A DNA stretch of 64,000 bases from Aphis gossypii (lineage: Eukaryota; Arthropoda; Insecta; Hemiptera; Aphididae). The DNA lies in the NCBI RefSeq assembly GCF_020184175.1, contig NC_065530.1:42013260-42077259 (forward strand), written 5' to 3'. This document shows, piece by piece, positions 54,131 through 64,000 of this stretch. The position numbers and the translations under genes were made by a program. The first letter of the stretch is position 1, and every line of letters begins with the position of its first letter. The notes beneath the pieces are model-generated. The model ran no database searches. It saw only the letters and a program-made list of their open reading frames with translations, and had not been told where the DNA came from.

Positions 54131-54557
54131 TTATTCTCTACAAACCATATACGTATATACATATGCATACTGTCGGACCGATATGTACCCTTTTTGGTTA
54201 ACATATGCTGTACGCGCTTAAAGCGTTTCGGCAAACACGATTTTCCAGTTACCAGGATACGTATCACTATAGAGTTTATCCTCGGTTACTTGCAATGGCT
54301 TGACGACTCGATTGAGTCCTCGCACAGGTTATATTAATAGTATAAAAAAGAAAAACTGTGATTTCGGAAGTTGTATACGGGTAATTCTTCAACGAATCGC
54401 ATTGCATCTGTCGTCTTAGCAACTAACTTCAGCGTCTCTTCCACACTATTCCACTACGAAAGTTCCATTGATAACAATATTACAAATCCTTATCGACTAT
54501 ACAGTATACATCATATCTACCTATCTGTATCATTAATATTATTATATTTGTTCACAG

Positions 54558-54741
54558 TGCCCACGGTACGTATGTCTGTAACTGGTACCGGTGATGTGAC
54601 AAGAGGCGGTATTGACGTTTTCTACAAGACCGGCAGCACTCTAGAAATAGTGTGCAAAGTTGTTCATGCTGGTAGCAACAACGGGTCCAAAGTGTCATGG
54701 TACAGGGGACCTCAAACGATTTTGACCGGTATAACTGAAAG
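54558..54741 (+). CDS. Exon 4: first part of Ig domain 2 (Dpr-like)
   Basis: The acceptor is TATTTGTTCACAG (T-rich tract) and the donor is GTAAAT at 54,742. After the split Val codon the exon reads PTVRMSVTGTGDV, the usual inter-Ig junction (V-P-x-V/A-x-I), then YKTGSTLEIVCKVVHAG with the first Ig2 cysteine (residue 184), then SKVSWYRGPQ with the core Trp199. It leaves two bases (AG), completed by the next exon to Arg213. The sequon N193-G-S lies in the B-C loop. The open frame extends upstream past the acceptor only by chance; the DNA 5' of 54,558 does not resemble the family. Confidence 0.92.
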
Positions 54742-57469
54742 GTAAATCCGTTCCGTATTAGTTATTCGATATTTTTATTACTAGGCAATATATACATTTT
54801 ATTATACTTATTAGGTAAACATATTTATTATAATTAAAATTAAATATTCCTAATTTTCATTGGACTTTTATTATTATTATTATCATCATTATAACTAAAT
54901 TAAATCTATACAACATTTTTGTACAATAATCAGGTTTAAAAAGCAGTAAATACAGTATAAATGGTGAATAATATGAATGGGAAATTACCCAGTGCCAACA
55001 CTAAGCACGTACCTATGGTTATTGTTGAAGAGAGATGCTAAAGCAGAAGGCCCTTACATCACTTTCTTATTAGTTTACATCGTGGGTTATCGAGTAGTCT
55101 GTTCGTGTGTTCATGGATAGTTAGGTATTGATTAAGGTATTAATGTGTAATTGAAGTTTACTTATAAGAACTTAAAGTAAAATAAAATATAATAAAAAAT
55201 ATATTTTGAAAATACTATTTGATACAACCGATATTAAAGGTTTTACTATTTTATATTTTTCATATTTTTGTGCATAGTTACATTTATTATACCACCGCTT
55301 TGTGAAGTTTATATAAATATATTTATTTTATTCTTTAAGTTTAACTTTTTGTTATTTACATAAAACATGCATACATTTTAAAGTTTTAAGTATTGTATAT
55401 TTACAAAAAATTAATTTTTATATTTAAATTATTACTGTATAGTACACACCTAAGTAATAGCAGTTAAAAAGCAGTCAGCATTAATCTTTACAAAATTGAA
55501 TTTTAATTCATTATTTGTATTGTGGTATAAAATATATTTAATCATAATAAACGTAGACATTTATCCGAGTTACGAAATTTTCACATAATAAATAACACAT
55601 TCAACGATTCACTCAAATTGTGATCAAAGTTATTTATAAGGTTAAACGCACATTATAAAACTTTAACAGGCGCACTATACAATCTTATAAACACGCTTTC
55701 TATACATTTTATTAATTTACGTAACAATTATAATTTAGAATGACTTGAAATCAATTAATTATACCGAATAAAATTGTTTGTTTATGCGAAGCAAGAGCAA
55801 AATAAACATAAATAAACTAAAATGTGTTTAGTAAAAACAAATAATTATTAAGTTATATATAATATATAAACGATTTACTAATAAATTTATAAACTGTTAT
55901 ACGAAGCAGACGTTGGGAATATAATACAATATGTGTTAATTCTTTGTGACAGGTTTGGCAACACTTACAAATAATTAAAAATTAAAAATATATCGTTATA
56001 TCGTTATATCATATACTCGTAATTGCTTTAAAATTATTGTTTGTAGTTATAAATAATTACCTATCTTATTTAAAAAAAAAAGAAAAAAAGTTCCTTTAAT
56101 TAAGTGGTAGTCCTAAACTATTGAGTTTAAATTGGCGTCCTAGGTGGTAGTAAAAACAAAGCTAAAACTCGTTGACTGCCGGAACGGCGTTAATCAAATA
56201 CTTTAAGAACGCTTACTACGGATGACAAGAGTCTGTGCAAACGGCTGACTTCCGGTAAAACGCCCGTATGAGATCTCACGGTTATTTCCGGTTTTTCTAT
56301 AATACATACATACTCTTTATCTCGCTCTGTGTGCAATGTAAATGAAAAAAATAATACGACTAAGATAATACAAGAAAACCATCCACTTCCGGCAAATCCA
56401 ATTTTCTAAATGGACTATTTCTTCTTTGGTACCACCTCTTTATATTCTTATGTTCTATATTGAGTACTATAAGCAGTTGACTTTTGTTTTAACCTTTAAT
56501 ATACCTGAATACATAATACATCGTAGACAAGTTTGCTAAAATTCACATATGTATTACTATTAAAGTCCATGTGGTTTTCAGCGTACTTGCATAATAAAAT
56601 AACATTACGATAAAAATTGAAAATTGTTTTATAATAACATCAACTACACCTTAAAGAATAATTTTTTTAATCTTGAAAAATTATTGTTATTTTTTAACAT
56701 AATAATTTTCAAAAAATTCCTATGTACAATCCGCTTTAAGAACATCTTACTCTTAACGATTAACTGAAGATTATAAAAACAATATCTAAAAATAATACCG
56801 ATAACTTAAAAGGATGTCAGCCCAATATTTGTTTTTTCTCTCAAATCCACGTGCAACATAGATAAAACTCTTTCACCAAAAAACATTTTTTATGCTTTTA
56901 GGTAATCTTAGAATAAAATTTTCTATTAAAAGAACTATAGAGAATAATATTTTTGAGGGTAAACATATTGGTTTTATATTTTATTGTTATTTAATTTTTG
57001 ATTCGATTTTCAAAAAAAAAAATTTTATTTAAATGATGTTTAAAAGACAATATTTAAATAAATCGATATCATATCATACCCTCAAACATATTATTTTTTA
57101 ACATTTTTATTATAGGTTATTTTACTCTAAGATTACTCAAAAACATAAAAATAATGATTCTGCATAAATGCGTTTTGTCTATATTTCGCATAGGTGAGGG
57201 AGAGAAACAATCAGTGCTTTGACGTCCTCTTAAAAATAAAACATAATATAGGTACTGTTTTATTTGTAATTTGTTATTTAAATAATATACAGAAACCACT
57301 ATCATTCAGAATAAATATGATTATATCCGGTCACGATACTAATATTATGCTCACGTATTAAGCAATTTGAAAATATATATTCTATTACAAGCAAATTAAT
57401 TTTGCGTTGTTTTTTTACAATTTCATTGTACACCTGTATAATGTTTTATTTGTTTCATGTGCCACGTAG
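54742..57469. other. Intron 4 of the Dpr-like gene (about 2.7 kb)
   Basis: Phase-2 intron splitting Ig2, from GTAAAT to CCACGTAG. It contains a fold-back MITE near its 3' end, a GC-richer piece at about 56,120-56,300 and AT-rich filler. Confidence 0.85.
56806..57233. mobile_element. Fold-back MITE flanked by TTAA
   Basis: Two imperfect inverted arms of roughly 190 bp make up nearly the whole 428 bp. Matching landmarks, left against reverse-complemented right: AAGGATGTCAGCCC/GAGGACGTCAAAGC at the tips, TCTCTC, CATAGATAAAACT/TATAGACAAAACG, GGTAATCTTAGAATAAAA/AGTAATCTTAGAGTAAAA, TTTTTGAGGGTA/GTTTGAGGGTAT. The tips abut TTAA on both sides (56,806-56,809 and 57,230-57,233), the target used by piggyBac-type elements. 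It has no coding capacity. It sits 236 bp before exon 5, so a transcript would carry a long hairpin near the acceptor. Confidence 0.8.
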
Positions 57470-57609
57470 GACCAGCAATGATTCTAGTTATACGACAATC
57501 GTGTCCATTCTGAAAATCAAACATGTACAGAAAACGCATTCGGGAAACTACACGTGCTTGGTTGGATCGCCGTCAGCGTCGGCGGCTGTGAATATTCATA
57601 TACTTAACG
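57470..57609 (+). CDS. Exon 5: second half of Ig domain 2 (Dpr-like)
   Basis: The acceptor is CCACGTAG at 57,469 and the donor is a near-perfect GTAAGT at 57,610. The exon encodes the E, F and G strands of Ig2: SSYTTIVSILKIKHV, then THSGNYTCLVGSPSASAAVN with the second Ig2 cysteine (residue 242), then IHILN. Sequons are N216-D-S and N239-Y-T. The D of the usual D-x-G-x-Y-x-C box is His236, a mild departure. It leaves one base (G), so the last exon must begin in phase 1, as in Dpr genes where this junction falls just after the V/I-L-N at the end of Ig2. Continuing the frame into the intron gives only a short unrelated tail. Confidence 0.92.
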
Positions 57610-60600
57610 GTAAGTCATTTTATAGGTGTTTAAATAAATAAATTTCCACTGTTGTCCATTCATTAGTCATATTTTATACACTATATAAAATTGTATTGAA
57701 AATTTGGCACTAATATTTAACTACACATTATAATAAATTATAATAATTTTAAGCAAGGTTTGTCAGAAAGATTTGACAATTTGATTACCTAAATTTTTAA
57801 TAACATGTAGGTATTAAATCATTGTGATACACTTTTTATAGCTTAAACCTATCTCCAGATTATAATACATATTATGTAACTCTGTTTTTAATGTAATGAA
57901 TACAGATTATACAAAAATTATTAAAATTAAATAATTACAATACGCATTTTAACCATTGTTTTCTATTAAGTACTTATTTTACAGTATTAATAATATTAGG
58001 TATAAATGTATTAAATTTTCAATTAAATATGCTTAATAATACAATACTCTACATTATATAATCTATAGCTACGGACAATTTCAAGTTTTAAAATAAATAT
58101 AATAACATTTAATAACCTGTTTTTAATATGTGTAATACTAAAACAAAATAAGCAAAAATGTTTTTTTTTCTACACATATTCAATTTAAAATTTGTGCAGT
58201 CAATAACGATTAACAAGGTAAATACTATACTTTTAGAAATCTTACCACTGTAAACCACGAAAATAAGTTCTTTAAAAAACATAAAACACTTTGTATAAAT
58301 TGGTTTTCAGATTTTATATTTTTGATATATTATTATTATGTATATCAAGTTTAGATCGCAAAAGAAATTCTATTTGTACTTATAGTTCAAACAAAACAAA
58401 ATGTATACGATGGTTCCAAATTTAATATGATATTACTTTAAAATTAAATTAAAACTAATTCCCAACCTTCAGAAATGTATTTTTTTTGTTATTATTATTA
58501 TTATTTTTGTTTTGCATGAAATAAAAGTATGTATGTTTAATCTCAAAATAATAATTGAAGAATTCGATATCTCATAAGTTATTGAATCATAATTTATTTT
58601 GGGTTTTTAACAATACCAACGATCAACAAAAATAAATAAACATTTTAAATATTTAATAGAAGACATCAAATTAAAAAAAAATGTTATTAAATCTTAAAAT
58701 ATGTTTTTCATCATTTTTAAAAAAAAAAAAATTAGCATTTTTTAATTACCACCTTGAAATAATGTTAATTTTTAATAAAATAGATTAGGATTATTTCTTT
58801 AATATAATATATACTTAACTTAAATACCTGTCATTTTTACTTATAAACATTTTTGCATTCTGCTATAGGTATACTCGTTTATGCAACACATGATATTCTG
58901 ATCTTAAAAAATTGAATATATTATTTTTATTAAAATAATTTTCAAAGTCAACCACAATGTGGTATATTTTATATTAATTTGTACAGTACTAATTAAAATA
59001 ATGAATAATTCTACAAAATTTTGTAAATAGCATTATTGACTTATTAATTTATTAGTATAATATAATGACAAAGACAAAGAAAGTACCAATTAAAATTTAA
59101 AACTTTAGACATTGAATTAAAAATAAAAACTAATATTTCACTATACATTAATACATAAAAATTCAAAATGCATACAGAAGAGTTTGAAACTAATCTAAAG
59201 TACGTGGGTTGATCATTTTAATGGCAAGCCTTCATTAAAACCTACATAATAAAGTATTTTGTAATTGAAAATATGTATTTTTCAAAATTTGATGCCATTA
59301 CAAAACAATACTTTTCGAAAAAATTGTTCATTTTACTTTTTTAAAATTTAAAATTGCATATTATTAAACTGTGTTTACATTTTTCTTAGTATTTTTAATT
59401 TTAAATATAAGTATATTTACATTAATTAATTTCAAACGAATAATTAATTAGTACAATTCTTTAACCAGTACCCCACAAAATAATAGTCTACTATAAAATT
59501 CCACTTAACTTATATTTACTGGTTCAAAAATTTGATTTTTATAATATTTCAAAAGGATTTTATAATTCTATTTCAAAATATATAAATAAAACTATGAACT
59601 GCCATTTAACTTAAAAAATAACGGCGATAAAAAAAAGGAAAAATTATCATTTTTTTTCTCGAAAATCTTGTTTTACAACAACTTCTAAGTATCTTAAAAA
59701 TATTTATATCTATTTTGAAAACAAAAATAAATGTAAACTATTCAACTAATTAAAAATGTGATTGTTATGCTATTTGTGATGCAACAAAAATGTTAATATC
59801 AATTTTTACAAATTAACAATATTATACATTTATACACATTTACAAATCGGATCCCACTTATTTACAGATTATTAATGATATTTTTTACTATTAAATTACT
59901 TCAAAAATAATATTTTTTTTACAACAGACTATCAATTTATAGAATTAGGAGATAAAATTATAAGAATACCTTCGTTAGATCATAATTTGTTTACCAAAAG
60001 TTTTAAACTGTTTTCAAAAATATTCTGTAACAACATAGAACTTAATGAAATATTAATTATATTGTAATTTTTTACCTATATTTTTGTCCTGCAACTATGT
60101 ATAGTATAATATACCCATATAAATCATAACCCAAATAATGTAATATCTTGTATACAAACGCCAAAATAACAGCAATAACTACGACGATATTATAATAATA
60201 CACATTATAATGATAACACCGTGCAAAACATGACATGTCACGATAGAGTGGTAACGGTGGTATGTTTTAAAAAGTGTATAGATGAAGAATACAACGTAAA
60301 TTGATGTATTTTATTTTTGGGATCATAGCCAAATGTTATAAGGAAAAAGAGTGGTGGTAAAAAAAATGTGAGCCCTTCTATATACCACTAGCGGATACGC
60401 TTTTAAATATAAAACTTATCTGGTCTGCATATAGTCGAACGAGCGAGAGACCCAACTTTGCCACCAAAATTTATGTGCGGTGTGGGACCTGAGAGAAGAA
60501 AATGAAAAAAAAACTTCTTCGAACAGGAAGTATAACAATAATAAAACGAGAATAAAGATAAGCGAGTTATTGTCAGATAAGGAAAGTGTATATTACAGTA

Positions 60601-62822
60601 AACTTTCAAAAAAGACGTAATATAAGCTAACGTCTCCAAATATTTCGATTGATTCAATAAACTCATATGCTTATAATTATTATTTGTTAATATATATAAT
60701 ATATGATAATGCTATTGATGAGGTTAAAATTTTAGTCAATATTTATATGATTAATACTACACTAAAAATGAAGCTTTCGTGATAAATTAACGTTTTTATA
60801 ATACAAACGTGCATAGCTTAATAATAATGGAAATAATTATGTAGAATTGCTGTTAAATATATTTTAGATTTTAATAAAGTGTATTCATAAATAAATTATT
60901 GATAGTTCAAATATATTTCATTATATACTTAGAAACGTATTTTAGTTTTATTTTTGCTTTCAATATTTTAAACATAATGTTAAGTACTATATACACAGTA
61001 AGATACCGGTTAATGTGCTGTATAGCGTAATAAGCAGTTTAATAATTTCAATCTTAAGTACTGATTCTTACACTATTCTAAGATAAATACCCCCGCGATA
61101 ATCCCATTAATATCAAAACATCAAATTTATCGTGAAATACAAGGAAAATCGTCTATAAAATTTAAAATGGAGCCTACATGGTTTAATAAAATCAATTATT
61201 GATGTCATATACATAACGATTTAAACATCTTATCATATCTCGAATATTTGATAAATTTAATAAACGTTGATGAATATAAATATGAGTTTCGAAATTCTTA
61301 CAACTTATTTATGCTAAGCTAAAATTGTGAGATGAACAAAGTTTTAGAAAAACGTCAATTGGCAATAAATAATTCACGAGACCTAGTGACAACACCTATC
61401 CTGCAATGTTTCATTCGTATCACGTGCAATGTTTCAAATAAATTTGTACATTTCGTCGTTTGATATGTTTTACGTGGTCTGTCCTAAATATAAGGCCTGT
61501 TGAACGACTTTTTTGATGGAACTCGAAATTACATATATAAAAAAAAATGGGCGTATATCGTTACACGAGACATGGCGGATCAATCACAACGAATACACTG
61601 TCTTTGAAATTTTTTAAAAAAAAATCAATATAATAATATGAAAACGATAATCGACACACGTTTACGCATTTATATACTAACATGTAGGTACCTTGTTTGA
61701 ATATTTCGTATTATTATTACTATTATAAACTTAACACCAGGCGCATAACCGTCAGATAACAAGTCTTCGTGGTTGTCGGTTGGTGAATAATATAATATTA
61801 ACTCCGAACGATGTAATATTTTTATAGTTTTCCAACCAACGCATAGGCAAATTTACTACACGAATCGATTTGTTGTCAGCCATCTACCAAACACTGAAAC
61901 ACACCGCCACCGAAGCGATAACAATATCGCCGGGTACTATAAAATATGAAATAATAATAATAATACTGTTGTAGCTTTACAATGTTATTACTATAGTATA
62001 ATATTATGGTCTATTGTTTTTCGTAATAACTCATGTGCGTTGTTGTACGGTCGCTACTGGTCTAAAACAAAAACATAAAGAAAACATATTTATTTTTTTT
62101 TAAATACTATGGACGAAAAAATATCATAGCTACTCATTCGAACGAATGATTTATTTTAACTATTTAGTACCACACACAGCAATACACTCGTTTTAAGCGT
62201 TAATCTGATGTAATTCTAAAAAAGTAAATGCATTTAATATTTGTACATACGAAATATGGTCGATATTGTGATAATCAATTAGATGCACTAACTGTAAACG
62301 TCTTGCTTTTGAGTTATTGTGCTTTTATGAAAAATCACTGCTACGAAATAAAAACAGGAAAAATACGTGAACAAAAACTAAGACAAATAACCTACAGCAG
62401 CTGGAAGCTTAGACAGTCGCCCTGTATAGTATATACTATATTATCCTATCAAGTTATCAGCGGAGATTACAGCCTCTTCGTGATAACATCGTCGCGAGCT
62501 CGTTGAAGCGCTGATGATATGACGGTATTTGCTGTAGTATATGACGTGTGCGCGATTTTCTTTCATATCCGGTCGACCTTGGTCCGGATTTAACTCCGGG
62601 CCATTTCCCGCGAATTAAACTTCCGCCTCACATAACGTCCTAATAATTGAAACGCGATACTTAACCAATAACTCCATTAGGATAACCATTTATTTAATAT
62701 ATATATATATATAAATTATTTTGTTGTATTAACCATGTACAGTTAATTTGTATGTATCAAGTTAAATAATATGTCGTGGTCGAAAAAAATGTAAAATATA
62801 CTTAAATATGTTCGACGTCCAG
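57610..62822. other. Intron 5 of the Dpr-like gene (about 5.2 kb)
   Basis: From a GTAAGT donor to the proposed acceptor at 62,822. AT-rich to about 60,100, then mixed. GC-richer pieces are at 60,400-60,490, 61,840-61,940 and 62,400-62,640. Two other phase-compatible terminal exons can be read here (59,931-60,066 and 61,880-61,974), described in the findings. The intron holds only if exon 6 is right. Confidence 0.45.
62697..62713. repeat. (AT)n microsatellite
   Basis: About eight AT units, shortly before proposed exon 6. Confidence 0.85.
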
Positions 62823-62902
62823 AGTCAACCCCATCTGTTCATGTGGCGTTTCCACATTATACTGTTTTTTTCTTATTGTATTACATTAACTGTTTTATTT
62901 AA
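62823..62902 (+). CDS. Proposed exon 6: terminal exon with GPI-anchor-like hydrophobic tail
   Basis: The acceptor is GACGTCCAG at 62,822, with a CTTAA branch-like sequence about 15 bases upstream and a weak pyrimidine tract. In the required phase it completes Glu260 (G+AG) and encodes ESTPSVHVAFPH followed by YTVFFLLLYYINCFI and TAA. A small-residue spacer then a C-terminal hydrophobic run ending the protein is the architecture of a GPI attachment signal, which many Dpr proteins carry. Dpr proteins often read N-G-E at this junction; here the model reads N-E, one residue shorter. Stop and polyadenylation hexamers overlap. Rival exons in intron 5 (59,931 and 61,880) also fit the phase but have poorer tails. 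The last exon could also lie beyond 64,000. Confidence 0.5.
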
Positions 62903-62925
62903 TAAATTCATAATAAATAAATAAA
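62901..62925 (+). terminator. Overlapping AATAAA polyadenylation hexamers after the proposed last exon
   Basis: AATAAA occurs at 62,901, 62,912, 62,916 and 62,920, the first overlapping the stop codon. The cluster fits 3' end formation of the Dpr-like gene. In this AT-rich DNA the hexamer is common by chance, so it supports the model only together with exon 6. A stop that overlaps its poly(A) signal would mean a very short 3' UTR, or a longer one using a later site. Confidence 0.35.
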
Positions 62926-64000
62926 TTTTAAAATTAAATAATTTTAACATTTTTGAGACAGCATTCCTCCCAATAATAAACTTAAGACGATTAAGAAAAA
63001 TACAAAAAAAATGGTTCTTTCCTCACCACCGCAGCAGACGACAGGAAGTAGTCATTTCAAGAACTAGAATCGGAAATTCCTCGTAACTCACTCTTTTCTC
63101 ATCAGCAAAAATCCTCCACCCATATGTGATAATACCAAACTGCTTTTTCTGTTCAACATATAATTCAAGATCACGCAAAATACTCGGGCATATCAAATAT
63201 TCACTTTATATAACAACGCTACTAAAATCATCAAATTCTTAACTAAAATACATCGTATAAACAATTCCTAACATAGTAGGTATAAATCTAATAGCCTAAA
63301 TTTTAAAAACCTCTACAAAAACTGTATTTTTATTTACTTTTTTATATATTAAATAGTCTATAGGTTAATTACCTGCGATGGTGATGACTTTATTTAATAA
63401 AAATAAATTAAAAATATCTTGCGAAGTATTACAAGAAACGATGATCTATCGTTCGTCTGACGTCTCGAAATTAAAATACATAATATTTAAGATAAGCAAA
63501 TGATATTATAACTTTTAAAACCAAAATTCAACTGAGACGTAATATTATATTGTGACTTATCTAGTATTATAATTAAATATAATAAAAATTAAATTTCAAA
63601 ATTCAAAACTGCTCTGTTTTTATTGACGTTTCGTAATTACGTTAACTAACTAAAAGTTAATAAGTAGTACTTATTAATTATTTATTTCTAAAGATTTAAT
63701 AAATTAACAATTTTGATTTGCAGCTTATCATTAATGGGTTTTCTGCACTTATATTTAATTTATTCTGTGAAATTATTTAAAAAAAAAAAAAAAACCATTT
63801 ACTCGCGTTAATAGGTATATGAAAATTAAATTCAATTTCAATTTTATTTTCATCTCTGAATTTTGTTTATTCCATGAAACCCCGTATCGTTGACCGTTGT
63901 CAATTATAAATATTATAATCATATTTTAATTTAATTGATTAATTGATTAAATTACTATTTGGTAACTTTATATTTTTCTAAGTTAAAGAAATCAAACACG
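62926..64000. other. Downstream DNA, no gene seen
   Basis: AT-rich, with a moderately GC-richer stretch at 63,010-63,120 and a poly(A) run near 63,779-63,794. It may be 3' UTR for its first part. Nothing recognisable as coding, and the sequence ends without another exon being visible. Confidence 0.5.

Larger units (their letters stand above)
45290..54557. other. Intron 3 of the Dpr-like gene (about 9.3 kb)
   Basis: Phase-1 intron between Ig1 and Ig2 exons, from GTATGT to TTCACAG. Mostly AT-rich. It holds an inverted-repeat element (46,900-47,650), a CpG-bearing block (49,900-50,350), a hydrophobic-tailed open frame (51,041-51,304) and a GC-rich patch with hairpins (53,990-54,130). Confidence 0.85.
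15310..62902 (+). other. Gene span: Dpr/zig-8-like two-Ig cell-surface protein, six-exon model
   Basis: This entry joins the six coding exons listed separately. Exon lengths 55, 185, 214, 184, 140 and 80 give 858 bp, that is 285 residues plus stop, close to the usual length of Dpr proteins. Domain order in the model: signal peptide (1-18), acidic/His-rich linker (about 19-53), Ig1 (about 55-150, Cys71-Cys134, Trp83), Ig2 (about 153-258, Cys184-Cys242, Trp199), short C-terminal hydrophobic tail (about 273-285). Sequons are at N20, N58, N193, N216, N239 and N259. Dpr proteins are surface receptors of neurons that pair with DIP proteins in synaptic matching; that role is family knowledge, not seen here. 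The closest family branch cannot be named without a search, although the YPNNWRL stretch in Ig1 is typical of a subset of Dprs. The four Ig exons are near certain; the first and last exons are weaker. Confidence 0.8.

Noticed and set aside
54371..54557. Upstream extension of the exon 4 open frame
   Set aside because: It precedes a good acceptor, its peptide has no likeness to Dpr proteins, and phase with exon 3 requires the splice at 54,558.
62228..62506. 92-codon plus-strand frame as last exon
   Set aside because: No acceptor in the required phase gives a hydrophobic C-terminus; composition is ordinary for chance frames.
1..64000. tRNA genes, rRNA, CRISPR arrays or viral insertions
   Set aside because: No A/B-box pair with a cloverleaf, no rRNA-like block, no regularly spaced repeats and no viral protein motif were seen on either strand.

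Overview
The window looks like a eukaryotic, very AT-rich nuclear genome with long introns, many A/T homopolymers, (TA)n and (AAT)n microsatellites and several short DNA-transposon relics. Codon and splice patterns, the protein family found, and an AATATTATAATATT / GGTACCTA-rich intron texture point to a hemipteran insect, most likely an aphid. The insect call is firm; the aphid call is an inference from texture and one remembered repeat-like segment.

The one gene I can reconstruct is on the + strand and fills about three quarters of the window (about 15,310-62,902). It encodes a two-immunoglobulin-domain cell-surface protein of the Dpr / zig-8-like family, the neuronal adhesion proteins that bind DIPs. 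Four internal exons are certain or nearly so: 20,052-20,236, 45,076-45,289, 54,558-54,741 and 57,470-57,609. Their splice phases chain together exactly (0, 1, 2, then 1). By looking for the missing ends in the required phase I propose a signal-peptide exon at 15,310-15,364 and a terminal, GPI-signal-like exon at 62,823-62,902 that runs into overlapping AATAAA hexamers. The assembled model is 858 bp, a protein of 285 residues, with both canonical Ig cysteine pairs and tryptophans. The exons are split by introns of about 4.7, 24.8, 9.3, 2.7 and 5.2 kb.

Layout: 1-15,309 is upstream DNA with small GC-richer patches, a hAT-type MITE (13,308-13,502) and half of a diverged direct repeat (14,867-15,092). 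Intron 1 holds the other half of that repeat (16,316-16,540) and a minus-strand small ORF with a signal peptide and clustered cysteines (16,574-16,729). Intron 2 holds a 33-residue one-helix microprotein candidate (37,871-37,972) and a striking CpG/C-rich block (about 40,680-42,020) that resembles a promoter. Intron 3 holds an inverted-repeat element (46,900-47,650) and a GPI-tail-like open frame (51,041-51,304). Intron 4 holds a long fold-back MITE flanked by TTAA (56,806-57,233).

No rRNA, tRNA, CRISPR array or prokaryotic feature was seen. Most open frames of 60-120 codons in the window are chance frames in AT-rich DNA and are not annotated as genes.
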